In this document: piece after piece, positions 44,884 through 53,799 of the stretch
Layout: the number at the start of each line of letters is the position of its first letter
Position numbering within the stretch: the first letter of the stretch is position 1
Source: Rhodothermales bacterium
GTDB taxonomy: Bacteria > Bacteroidota > Rhodothermia > Rhodothermales > VXPQ01
Length of the DNA stretch: 64,000 bases
Assembly (NCBI GenBank): GCA_951812335.1
Contig: OX638293.1
Span: 372,001-436,000, forward strand
Direction: 5' to 3'
Notes under the pieces: model-generated
Told to the model about the DNA's origin: nothing
The model's database searches: none
The model's input: the letters and a program-made list of their open reading frames with translations, nothing else
Program-made: the position numbers and the translations under genes

Positions 44884-45078
44884 CTACCTTTTCTTCAAGA
44901 CAGGCAAACCATTGGATGTCTCGGCAACCTGATAACCATCCGGAACGGCATCAAGTGCTCCATCCTTCGCCTGCTTACCGAAGTAATAAATGGTCTGCTC
45001 GCGGCCGTTTTTCAGCGTAGTCCGCTTGCTGTGGAGATAATAGGTTGTTCCCTTCGAATTGATGTGCGAGTAGGCCAT
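44884..45078 (-). CDS. Small conserved protein of unknown function
   Basis: A 64-residue protein starting MAYSHINSKGTTYYLHSK and ending GLPVLKKR. It is rich in Tyr and Lys, with no signal peptide or helix of membrane type. The pattern of short beta-strand-like segments (TYYLH, TIYYFG) and the end GYQVAETSNGLPVLKKR recalls small conserved hypothetical proteins seen in bacteria and cyanobacteria; no role is known to me. A strong terminator lies 9 bases beyond its stop, and it has its own upstream space of nearly 200 bases, both of which support it as a real gene. Confidence 0.75.
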   Translation of the reverse strand: MAYSHINSKGTTYYLHSKRTTLKNGREQTIYYFGKQAKDGALDAVPDGYQVAETSNGLPVLKKR

Positions 45079-45271
45079 GTGTGTATGGGTATACTTTAGA
45101 CAGACAGATACGTTGATGGTTTAGAACAGGCGATCACTGCTGCACAGGATCGCCAAGTGACCTGAGCATGTGTGCAAAATACCTGTAATGCACGAAACTT
45201 ACTCTTGAAAATGCAATTACGCAAGCGACTCGTGGGAATATGAGTAAGACAAACAGAAAATGATGTCTCGT
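45079..45271. other. Intergenic region, no gene seen
   Basis: This 193-base stretch lies upstream of the small minus-strand gene and after the stop of the long minus-strand operon. It probably holds the promoter of the small gene. No clear hairpin or repeat. Confidence 0.4.
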
Positions 45272-48200
45272 TTATTCATCCGGTAGAGCCACCTGCTCGC
45301 TTGTGTGCAGATACGATGTCAGATCCAGCACTTGTTCCTTGGTCAGTGCGCGAAAGAGACCTTCCGGCATGAGCGAATTAGCGGACACCTCTCGCGACTG
45401 AATTTCGGACTTCTCGAGAGCCACGTCCCCGCGCCCGACAATACGCAACGTTAATTGCCGATCCGTCTCGTTGGAAACGTTTCCAATAAAGGTCCGGCCG
45501 TCACGCATGGTGACAATCACCATCCTGTAGTCGTCCTGGATCTCTTCACTGGGGGTCAGCACATTGGAAAGAAGGTACTCGACATCGGTTCGATTCGACC
45601 CTGTCAGATCGGGACCGATCAGCCCCCCTGAATCATACATGACGTGGCACGCACTGCAGACCAGGTCGTAAAGACGGCGACCGTTGGACGGGTCCGCGGC
45701 GGCAATCGCTTCCGGCGTAAGCAACGCACGATAGCCCTCGAAGACCTCGTCGTCGTCAGAGAGGCTGCCGTCGATGGGGCCCCATACTTCTACAAACCCG
45801 CTCCCCACAACGCGCCGCAACTGCCGTGCGACATACGCGGGCACTTCCTCCCGCAGGATATCGCCGGACTTAATAGCTTCTGTGAGCATCCAGCCATACG
45901 TCGGTCGGGACGCCAGCGTCTCAAGCGCCGTACGCTTCTCGGTGGAGTTGAATCCCGCGTATTCCTTCATCAACACGGCGCCAAGACTTTCCTGATCATA
46001 CGTCGCCACTGCTTGAATAGCATCGATCCGAAACGCAGGGTCGCGAATAAGCGCCGGGATCTCGGCAACGAGTCCTTCATGCTGCGTCTCGACAAGGCTG
46101 TTCAGTGCGCCGCTGCGAATATCCATATCCAGCGTTTCGTCCCGGAGCACGTCAAGAAGCGCTTCTCCTGCGCCCGTGTCCCCGAAAATCTGCGCAATTT
46201 CAATGGCCAACGGGGCCATCTCCCCGTCTTCCTGCAGTATAACGTACAGGTCATCCCATCCGGGAGGCGATGCGACATCGCCGTACCCCTCCAGTCCATC
46301 CCGCATGCCTTGCAACAGTTCCTTACGCGCTTCGCCATAGCGGGAAAGCGCTTCTGTGAGCGGCCCGAGCGCATCCGCATCCACGGTACGCCGCGCAATG
46401 AATGTGGTCACAAGCGGAAGGCTACTCCCCGCCGCAAGGGCAAGGGCCCGGTCAGGATCCTCCGCTACGAGCGGTTCCACCCCAAACCAGACCATCTTGG
46501 GGATATTGTGATCGTCGGCGTCCTCCTCTCGTCCAAGCAAGCCCTCTGCAATGGCCCACCGGTTTTCATGGGGCATTCGCTGCAAGGCGGAAGCGAGATA
46601 CTTACGCACCACAGGAGCCGGATCTGACCCCGCCATACGGGCAAACTGCTCCAGAGCGGCTTCGCTGGTATCCATATCCTCTACAAGCAGCTGAATAGCC
46701 CATGCACGCACATATTCGTCCTCGTCCCCGAGCGCTTCCAGCAGGCGTTCTTCGTCAAGCAACCCGGCGACATGCAAGGACCACATGCCTCGCAGGCGAT
46801 AGTCCGGATTCGCGTGTGCATCAAACTGCGCACGAAGCGCCTCCTGCGCTTCCGCATCGATCGGTCCCTGCACGGCGCGGTGTTGCAGAATGACTCTCGC
46901 GCGACGCGCATGCCAGTCGCTTGCATTCGTTTGCAGAGCGGCTAACTGCATATCGGACATGTTTCCGAGATCGTCGTAGCGTCCTTCCCATTCCTCCGCA
47001 AGCGAGGTTTCGGGAACGATACGAAAGATCCGTCCTGTATCCTTGTCCAGTACGTCGTTGCCACAAATGTCGCCATCGTGCCAATCCAGTACATACAGCC
47101 CTCCCTCGGGCCCCACTTCCATGCTGAAACCGATCCACTGCGCATTGTTGGCCAGCATGAAGTCTTCGCCGTGGCTCGCCACATATCCCGATCCCTTGGG
47201 AGTAAGGATGTCCGACAGCACCGCGTGTTCGTGAATGTTCGCCATAAATAACCGTCCCTGATGCTCTTCCGGGAAAGCATCCGACTGGTATACCCGGGCG
47301 CCTCCGTGCGCCGATCGATGACGGTGATCGACGATGGCGCGAATATCGCCGTATACGTACGGATTGAAATGCTGCCCGCCCTGGCGATGATATATGCCGC
47401 CCTGGATGACATGGAATACATGAGGAATCACACAGGCCGTGATAAACATCTCTCCTTTGGCGTCATAATCGATGCCCCACGGGTTGCTGAAGCCGTGAGC
47501 AACCACCTCGAAACGATGCTTTAGCGGGTGGTACCGCCATACCCCCCCGTCTATGTCGACGCCTTCTCCTTCAAGAATATCTTCGGGAAAGGGATCGCCA
47601 TGTTTGTAGACCCGCTCTCCGGGATCGGGTTTGTGAATCCTGGAGGGGGTGGCAAATCCTTCCAGTCCATAGAGCCAGCCGTCCGGGCCCCAATGGAAGC
47701 TGTTGAGCGTCTCGTGGCGATCCCGGATACCCCAACCCGTAAGAAGAATTTCGATGTCGTCCACATCGGCCACATCGTCTCCATCACGATCCGGAATGAA
47801 CAAGAGATGAGGGGGCGCGCCAAGATACACCCCGCCGAATCCAACCGCGATCGCCGACGGAAACGGTATGCCTTCCAGAAACACACTGCGGCGGTCGGCC
47901 ACGCCATCCCGATCCGTGTCCTCCAGAATGAGAATACGGCTGTCCCCGGAGTTCGAGAACCCGATCCGGCGGGTTTCATAGTCACGATTTTCAGCGATCC
48001 ATAGCCGTCCGCGGTCATCCCAGGCAAAGGCCATCGGCTGCGTCATCATCGGCTCGTTTGCCCAGGAATTCACCTTAAAGCCGTCAGGCAGCGTCATGAT
48101 GTCGACCGCCCGATCCGGCGTCAGAAATTCCGCCTGGCGGCCTTCCCGCTGCGCCAGGCCCCAGAGCGCTACCACAGAATACTGTTCGCCTTCCATGCCA

Positions 48201-49216
48201 ATGTACTGCTCCCACCGATTCCGGATTTCGACATCGCTCATCGGGCCGGTGTAAAACACCAGCTGATGCCGTATGACTTCCGTCTCGCCTTCCGGAATCG
48301 TCCAATCTCCAAGCCGGGCCCGGACCGGGCCCACGCCCAACTGTCCGTCCACGCGCCATGGATGCGGAAATCCTTCGTTATCGGGGTGATCGAAAATCGC
48401 CACATGCGCCATATCGTCGCGTCCTTCGACCTGCATCCCCACATCCAGCCACATGGCGCGCTGGCCTTCGGCCGCCCGATCACGCTGCCGCGCCGCATTC
48501 ACGGCCGATCCCTCTATACCTCGGGTCCACGGCATGCGCAGAAAGAGACCGCCGTAATTGAATTCCCCGATAGTAACATCCGTCTTCGCTTCCCCGCTCC
48601 ATTCGAGATCAAGAAAATATTGGCCGTCCTCTTCGCGCATGGACCAGACCTGCGTTTCGGTAAGCACAGTTTCTCCTTCTTCATCGAGTAAATCGTAGAC
48701 GGTACTCCAACTGACCTGGGCGCCCTGCTCCGTCAACACATCCACGGAAACCCGCCGCCAGTAATCTCCCTCGGGATGATGAAAATAATCCCGACCGTTT
48801 ACGCGCGTAAACCCCCAGTAAAGACCCGTCTGGTGGGGATGATGCCCCGGGCTGTACTGCGTAAAAACGCCTTGACCGTCCGGCGCATTGATGGGATGGA
48901 GAAACGGACGGTGATCCGGTTTGGCCTGCACCGTCACCAGGGTATCCTCGCCTCCCGCTCGGAACACGGAAAGACTCGAACCGTCCGCATCCTTCCTGAT
49001 GACAAGGTCCGTCGCCAAGCGCTCCGAAGGCTGCGTCCATGGCGCAATATCCATGGAATGCTGCACCGCAGATGAAGGCGGATCTTCCGTCGCTCCGGCT
49101 TTCTCCGGACCATGCAAAAAGGCAAAGCCCACCAAAAAGGCCAAACCTGCGAAAAGCGAAACCATCCATGTGATGTGCCTCGCCTTGTTACCGGGATGGT
49201 GTATACTGCCGTTCAT
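45272..49216 (-). CDS. Giant exported protein: DUF6807 + dehydrogenase-type beta-propeller + HEAT repeats + cytochrome c
   Basis: About 1314 residues from the ATG at 49216; the frame is open to 49294. An N-terminal hydrophobic segment (MVSLFAGLAFLVGFAFLHG) is a signal or anchor. A DUF6807-type domain follows (PFLHPINAPDGQGVFTQYSPG, HPHQTGLYWGF). Then comes a propeller of the membrane-bound dehydrogenase type (MTQPMAFAWDDRGRLWIAEN, HFNPYVYGDIRAIVDHRH), a long run of HEAT-like helical repeats, and a C-terminal c-type haem domain with CSACH about 123 residues before the end (residues 1187-1191). The layout suggests periplasmic oxidation of a carbohydrate, with electrons passed to the haem. It is the last gene of the nine-gene minus-strand run. 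Confidence 0.85.
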   Translation of the reverse strand: MNGSIHHPGNKARHITWMVSLFAGLAFLVGFAFLHGPEKAGATEDPPSSAVQHSMDIAPWTQPSERLATDLVIRKDADGSSLSVFRAGGEDTLVTVQAKPDHRPFLHPINAPDGQGVFTQYSPGHHPHQTGLYWGFTRVNGRDYFHHPEGDYWRRVSVDVLTEQGAQVSWSTVYDLLDEEGETVLTETQVWSMREEDGQYFLDLEWSGEAKTDVTIGEFNYGGLFLRMPWTRGIEGSAVNAARQRDRAAEGQRAMWLDVGMQVEGRDDMAHVAIFDHPDNEGFPHPWRVDGQLGVGPVRARLGDWTIPEGETEVIRHQLVFYTGPMSDVEIRNRWEQYIGMEGEQYSVVALWGLAQREGRQAEFLTPDRAVDIMTLPDGFKVNSWANEPMMTQPMAFAWDDRGRLWIAENRDYETRRIGFSNSGDSRILILEDTDRDGVADRRSVFLEGIPFPSAIAVGFGGVYLGAPPHLLFIPDRDGDDVADVDDIEILLTGWGIRDRHETLNSFHWGPDGWLYGLEGFATPSRIHKPDPGERVYKHGDPFPEDILEGEGVDIDGGVWRYHPLKHRFEVVAHGFSNPWGIDYDAKGEMFITACVIPHVFHVIQGGIYHRQGGQHFNPYVYGDIRAIVDHRHRSAHGGARVYQSDAFPEEHQGRLFMANIHEHAVLSDILTPKGSGYVASHGEDFMLANNAQWIGFSMEVGPEGGLYVLDWHDGDICGNDVLDKDTGRIFRIVPETSLAEEWEGRYDDLGNMSDMQLAALQTNASDWHARRARVILQHRAVQGPIDAEAQEALRAQFDAHANPDYRLRGMWSLHVAGLLDEERLLEALGDEDEYVRAWAIQLLVEDMDTSEAALEQFARMAGSDPAPVVRKYLASALQRMPHENRWAIAEGLLGREEDADDHNIPKMVWFGVEPLVAEDPDRALALAAGSSLPLVTTFIARRTVDADALGPLTEALSRYGEARKELLQGMRDGLEGYGDVASPPGWDDLYVILQEDGEMAPLAIEIAQIFGDTGAGEALLDVLRDETLDMDIRSGALNSLVETQHEGLVAEIPALIRDPAFRIDAIQAVATYDQESLGAVLMKEYAGFNSTEKRTALETLASRPTYGWMLTEAIKSGDILREEVPAYVARQLRRVVGSGFVEVWGPIDGSLSDDDEVFEGYRALLTPEAIAAADPSNGRRLYDLVCSACHVMYDSGGLIGPDLTGSNRTDVEYLLSNVLTPSEEIQDDYRMVIVTMRDGRTFIGNVSNETDRQLTLRIVGRGDVALEKSEIQSREVSANSLMPEGLFRALTKEQVLDLTSYLHTSEQVALPDE

Positions 49217-49286
49217 TTTTCCGGGGTGCATTTCATGAGTGGGACATGGGAAATGCGCACTGGAGATAACCGCCAGGCGCTCTCGT

Positions 49287-50588
49287 TCAAGCATATAGCA
49301 GGCATTCGGCCTTTGTAATCATGGCCTCGGCCAATGTGTGTATATCTTCTTTTTCCTCCTCCGTAGCATCTTCTATCTCGCGCATAACCAGAGCGTCGCA
49401 GTGCGCGCGGAGCGCTGGAATGTCCGGGATGCGATCCGGGTGCTTTTTAGCAAGGGCACTAAGCCAAACCTTGCCATAATGCGCATGCATCGTTTCGTCG
49501 GCCCAGTCAAAATCCATATCGTGCTGGCTCACGCGATCCCGATAGCTCTCGAACAGATCGCGCCGTTGCACCTTCTTGCCAATATTTTTGGCCTCGAAAT
49601 GATGCAACATCCCCAGACGTACAACGGGGTCCTCGCCGCCAGTGCTCTCATAAAGATAGCTGCCCAGAGGAATTTCCGATACATCGAACCCCCAAGCGCG
49701 TAATCGCTCGAGCCCCATCCGCGTATGCCGGGCTTCGTCATACGTCCATCGGGCCGTATCCCGGATGTATTCCCAGCCCAGTTCGTCTGCAAAGGAATGC
49801 AGAATGGCCCCTGCCGTCTCGACAGCCCAGACCTCATTCACATGACTTATGGCGCTTCGCAGCTGCATGCGCAGCCCTTCTCCATAACCAAAGGCGGAAT
49901 CGATAATGTCCGGCCAGTAATACCTCGTGAGATGGAAACGCGGGTCGCGGGCAGGTCTGTCCGTCTGTTCGAAAGGCTGCCTCCCGGTCAAAACGGGAGG
50001 GCTTGCCGGGGTGGGCACGTCGAACGAAATGCCCCCTGTGGCCCTGAGCCACCCCGCAAGCCCCTCCACCCAGGTTTCCGCTTCTTCCCTGCGTTGCGGC
50101 GCCTCGGCAAACATGTCTTCGGCAGCATCCGCCAGCCATTCCGCCTGTGCCGCTTTCTCCGCCGCCGCGATGCGAATATGCCTTTGTATGGGTCCCTGGG
50201 ATAGTTCGTCCGCCTCCTCGCCAAAGGCACGATAGCAATCGCGGAGCGCGGGCTTGAATACACGCGCCAGAGACCATACGAACGCCTCCGGTCCCGGCGC
50301 ATCGACCGCCGCCCCGACAACATCGACAAGCGGCGCATCGTCGCCAATCTCGAGAATACGGCTCGGGAATTTCAGTTCGAATATCCGCTCACGCAGCTGG
50401 TCTGCAACAAGACTGTCTTCCCATAAGCACCGCGGCAGCGTGGTCTTGACTTCGAACGACGCAATGGACGGTAGCCAACCTGCTTGCGCGATAATGAGCG
50501 CGCGCTCGCAAAAGAACAGGCGTTTCAATATGCGCGCCGAGTCGACCCGGAGCCATTGGCCACGCTTATGATTGCCGGACAGATACAC
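49287..50588 (-). CDS. Ferritin-like (di-iron type) protein of unknown function
   Basis: A 433-residue protein without a signal peptide. The C-terminal half carries a ferritin-like ligand pattern: EVWAVETAG, DEARHTRMGLERL, HHFEAKNIGKK and DETMHAHYGK, which supply the Glu and His residues expected of a di-iron four-helix bundle. The N-terminal half is helical with no motif I know. It resembles DUF455-type proteins in style, but I cannot assign the family. It lies 42 bases after the TIM-barrel hydrolase-like gene and next to the large propeller/cytochrome gene, so it could be an oxidase or oxygenase in the same pathway. Confidence 0.65.
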   Translation of the reverse strand: MYLSGNHKRGQWLRVDSARILKRLFFCERALIIAQAGWLPSIASFEVKTTLPRCLWEDSLVADQLRERIFELKFPSRILEIGDDAPLVDVVGAAVDAPGPEAFVWSLARVFKPALRDCYRAFGEEADELSQGPIQRHIRIAAAEKAAQAEWLADAAEDMFAEAPQRREEAETWVEGLAGWLRATGGISFDVPTPASPPVLTGRQPFEQTDRPARDPRFHLTRYYWPDIIDSAFGYGEGLRMQLRSAISHVNEVWAVETAGAILHSFADELGWEYIRDTARWTYDEARHTRMGLERLRAWGFDVSEIPLGSYLYESTGGEDPVVRLGMLHHFEAKNIGKKVQRRDLFESYRDRVSQHDMDFDWADETMHAHYGKVWLSALAKKHPDRIPDIPALRAHCDALVMREIEDATEEEKEDIHTLAEAMITKAECLLYA

Positions 50589-50630
50589 GCTCTCTTATGC
50601 CTTCTCCAAGGCCGATGGATGGATTCCTTC

Positions 50631-52877
50631 TCAGTAGGAATCGACATCGAACTGTTTCCAGCCCACATCCAGGATGATTTCGTCCTTCGTTACGCCATGC
50701 TGCATCAGTTTGACAAGCGCTTTGTAGGGAAAATCAAGGTCCAGATCGCTCAGCCGGACCGAGCCGCCGGAACCGGGCAGTTCAAGACGATGCTCTTCCA
50801 TCATCGTCAGGTTGTCCACCGTGTTGACGTGAATGACGCTCTCGTCCAACGAATGACGCACATCGATATGCAGGGAATCTCCTTCCTGAGAAACACGCAG
50901 ATTCGCCGGCATGCCGACAACGACAGCCATGTCGCCGGCAAGTTCTTCAGGCATGATCAACTGCGTCTTGTCCCCAATGCGGCGGGAAAGAATAGGCTGG
51001 TGATTCCACACATCCACGTACCGCCAATCTTCCGGGTGATCCACTTCCATGAATGGTCCAAGGACCCGGCGGGGATCCATGCGGGATGCCCGGCTGCCGT
51101 CGGAGTTTCGCATCACATAGGCGGGATAGACAGCCTTCTCATCCGAGACAAACGCGTTCACAAACAGATCGGGGTGCAAGGCGGGTATAAGCGGTTCCGG
51201 ATTGTCCGTCAGATACCCATCCCGCTGCTCGTGGATAATCCGGCTGTAGCGGCTGATCATGATCCGTTCATCCCATGGATACCGGTTGATCTCCCCGAAA
51301 ATATCCTCCCATACGATGAATCCCGTACCATTGAACAAGGCATTGAGAATCAGTTCGCGCCGATCTCTGGCGCTGCGATTGATATTGTGTACGTTGTGCT
51401 CGGGTATAATGAAACGGAACAGATCCACGTTGGGCATCTTGTTGGTGGCGACGCCCTGCTGATTCCAGCTACCCGTCACGAGTTCGGCGTCCGCCAGGAC
51501 CGGGCGTCCTTCGCTCACAAAAACGTTCTCCGGGTTTACGGCGTCGAGCGCTTCCCGAAAAGCAGTGTCGGAGTCACGCATCGTATCGAGAAACACCCCG
51601 TCCGCGCCGATGGCCTTGGCAATGCGCGCTTCCTCCAGGAAATGATTCTGGCCCTTGCGCATGATGTCCCAGGGCTTGTACGGAATGAACACCTGCACGT
51701 CGCGCAGGTGGGCGCGTTCCACCATTTCACGGAGCCCCTCCAGTCCTCCCGGAAGATCCTCGTACATCGCGAACTGGTCACGGTCGTCAATGCCCATCCG
51801 GGGATAATCGTGCCAGAGAAGCATGTAATCGTATCCTCCGAAATTCGCCTCGCCCTCATCGAGAAATTCGTCGATTCGGAAGCGGTTCGCCTCGAAATCA
51901 TAGATGTCCCTGCCGTATAGAAACGTGAAGTGCGAAACGAAGCGCTGCCGGTATCGCTCCTGCACAGGCCGCTCGTAATAGGTAAAATCGAAGTTGTCGC
52001 GAATGTATTTCCTGAAAACCCGAAAGGCTTCATGCCAATCGCCTTCGTGCGGCGCAATGCGCCCATCCATCACCCGTGCTTCATCCTGGGGCGCCTGATC
52101 CAGCAAAAACGTATGGTTGACGTATTCGTCCTTGTTATCGAAATCCCATTCGAGCGCAGAGTCGAGCATGTGAAAATAGACCCCGGTATTCGTCTCGTCG
52201 CTGTACACATCGATGGGCATTTTCGGATCGGTACCGCGGGTAAAGTAGAACACGAAATCGTCCGGACTATCGATACAGAAGAATCTTTCCTGGGTCGGGA
52301 TCAGATAATGTCTTCCTTCATCCGGACCTATAGCGATATCCTGCATCAATGGGAAACGAATCAAGCCCTGGACGGGCTGGACCTCGCGATAATCCACGCC
52401 GGCCGTGGAGTTATTCTTGACATCGGCCGTCCAGCCCAGTTCGACCCCATCGCCCAACGTGAACCGCTGCGTCACGATAAACGTGTTCTCCACATAACTC
52501 GAACGATGGCGGGTTATAATGCCGACATGCCCTTCCATCTGCACCCCCTCGAGGGTCAATATATCATACCCCACATCATTGAATGGCCAGGGCTGGCGCA
52601 CCGACACGAACGCCAGCGGGTCATTGCCCGACATCAGGTCTGTGCCGCTTCTTTTGTCGACCAGTTCAGCCAGGCGCACTCCGCGATCAAGGGCAAGCAC
52701 GTAGCGCACATGGTCGTTCTCCATGACGACCTGCCGGGGATTTTCGCGATTCGGAATGTATTGTATTTCGGCGTCCGCAAACGCTGCGGCGGGAATGCTC
52801 ATGGACAGCAGCAGCATGCCGGTCAGCACAGAGAAGCACCTTTGAAGGATACTCCGATTACGTATTCCGGTATTCAT
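50631..52877 (-). CDS. Exported glycoside-hydrolase-like TIM-barrel protein
   Basis: A 748-residue exported protein. The N-terminus has a signal peptide (LTGMLLLSMSIPAAAFA) and then a beta-sandwich region (residues about 40-280). A barrel region follows (GGYDYMLLWHDYPRMGIDDR, VQVFIPYKPWDIMRKGQ, ADGVFLDTMRDSD, VFVSEGRPVLADAELV, GTGFIVWEDIFGEINRYPWDE), with acidic residues at strand ends as in alpha-glycosidase-type barrels. A C-terminal beta domain closes it. The layout is like DUF6259-type proteins, but the family is not certain. Codons 6-11 fall on a remnant of the dispersed repeat (52845-52862), so the N-terminus may be rebuilt. It lies 54 bases after the SUMF1-type gene. Confidence 0.7.
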   Translation of the reverse strand: MNTGIRNRSILQRCFSVLTGMLLLSMSIPAAAFADAEIQYIPNRENPRQVVMENDHVRYVLALDRGVRLAELVDKRSGTDLMSGNDPLAFVSVRQPWPFNDVGYDILTLEGVQMEGHVGIITRHRSSYVENTFIVTQRFTLGDGVELGWTADVKNNSTAGVDYREVQPVQGLIRFPLMQDIAIGPDEGRHYLIPTQERFFCIDSPDDFVFYFTRGTDPKMPIDVYSDETNTGVYFHMLDSALEWDFDNKDEYVNHTFLLDQAPQDEARVMDGRIAPHEGDWHEAFRVFRKYIRDNFDFTYYERPVQERYRQRFVSHFTFLYGRDIYDFEANRFRIDEFLDEGEANFGGYDYMLLWHDYPRMGIDDRDQFAMYEDLPGGLEGLREMVERAHLRDVQVFIPYKPWDIMRKGQNHFLEEARIAKAIGADGVFLDTMRDSDTAFREALDAVNPENVFVSEGRPVLADAELVTGSWNQQGVATNKMPNVDLFRFIIPEHNVHNINRSARDRRELILNALFNGTGFIVWEDIFGEINRYPWDERIMISRYSRIIHEQRDGYLTDNPEPLIPALHPDLFVNAFVSDEKAVYPAYVMRNSDGSRASRMDPRRVLGPFMEVDHPEDWRYVDVWNHQPILSRRIGDKTQLIMPEELAGDMAVVVGMPANLRVSQEGDSLHIDVRHSLDESVIHVNTVDNLTMMEEHRLELPGSGGSVRLSDLDLDFPYKALVKLMQHGVTKDEIILDVGWKQFDVDSY
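52845..52862 (-). repeat. Solo right end of the dispersed repeat inside the start of a coding sequence
   Basis: On the minus strand the bases read CGTAATCGGAGTATCCTT, matching the right terminus of the full repeat with one change in the TAATCAGAGTATCCT core. It overlaps codons 6-11 of the TIM-barrel protein gene. Confidence 0.6.
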
Positions 52878-52931
52878 GAGAGGCTTGTGCAGTGCAGGGT
52901 GGGCAGGAGAATATGAAAGGAGGACACCGGG

Positions 52932-53774
52932 TCAGGAGACATCCATGACGCACCGGAAACCGATCGTGGGCGTCCGGTTGAGCGCTGGCGTCATGTGCCA
53001 GAATTTCGTGCGCTGGTACACGGCTACAGGGCCTCCCTGCATATACCAGAGACTTCCCTTCGCATGAAAGTAACTGCCCCCGCGCAACCACGAATATTCG
53101 TGGTACCCGTCCGTCTGCCAGGAATCGGTCCATTCCCATACGTTACCGGCCATATCCAGTATGCCGTACGGGCTTGCGCCATCCGGAAAACTACCGACCG
53201 GGAGCGTCCCCTCGGAATCGGTATTCGCTTTCTGCGGATCGAACAATCCCCCCCAGGGCCATGTCCGTCCGTCCGTTCCCTGGGCAGCCTTCTGCCACTC
53301 CGCCTCGGTCGGCAATCGTTTACCCGCCCATTCGGCATAGGCCCGGGCATCCTCAAGGGACACCCAGACAACCGGGTGATCCGCCATGCCGGACGGATAG
53401 GACCCGTCCGTCCAATGCTTCAGGAAGTTTCCGGGCCAGACAGGCTCGTACCCGGTGGCGTCCAGAAATGCCTTGTACTCACGGTTTGTGACTTCCGTCC
53501 GGTCTATATAGTACGACGGAAGATGCAGCGTGCTCGCAGTACGATACCGGATTCCAAGCGCATCCACAATGAGCGTGTCGTTTGTCAATCCTTCGCGCCA
53601 CCGGTATTCGACCTCCATACGGAAGACGCCGTCAGGAATCTCTACCATACCTTCAGGCGGTAGAGAAAGCTCTTTTACGGCGCCGGCATCCCGGTTCGCC
53701 GCAGTGAAAACACCCGCCGCCAGACAACAGAGCGCGACCACGGGCAGAAAAAACCTTGCTGTATAACGCATCAT
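52932..53774 (-). CDS. SUMF1/formylglycine-generating-enzyme family protein, exported
   Basis: A 280-residue exported protein. A signal segment (FFLPVVALCCLAAGVFTA) precedes a FGE-sulfatase domain: MVEIPDGVFRM, HLPSYYIDRTEVTNREYKAF, HPVVWVSLEDARAYAEWAGK, RLPTEAEWQKAAQG, DMAGNVWEWT and RGGSYFHAKG. The end IGFRC is typical of the family. The Cys pair of true formylglycine-generating enzymes is not evident, so it may be a binding or lectin-like member instead. It lies 25 bases after the RhaT-like gene and 54 bases before the TIM-barrel gene. Confidence 0.85.
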   Translation of the reverse strand: MMRYTARFFLPVVALCCLAAGVFTAANRDAGAVKELSLPPEGMVEIPDGVFRMEVEYRWREGLTNDTLIVDALGIRYRTASTLHLPSYYIDRTEVTNREYKAFLDATGYEPVWPGNFLKHWTDGSYPSGMADHPVVWVSLEDARAYAEWAGKRLPTEAEWQKAAQGTDGRTWPWGGLFDPQKANTDSEGTLPVGSFPDGASPYGILDMAGNVWEWTDSWQTDGYHEYSWLRGGSYFHAKGSLWYMQGGPVAVYQRTKFWHMTPALNRTPTIGFRCVMDVS

Positions 53775-53799
53775 GATCTCACGGAAGCTGACTCGGGGA

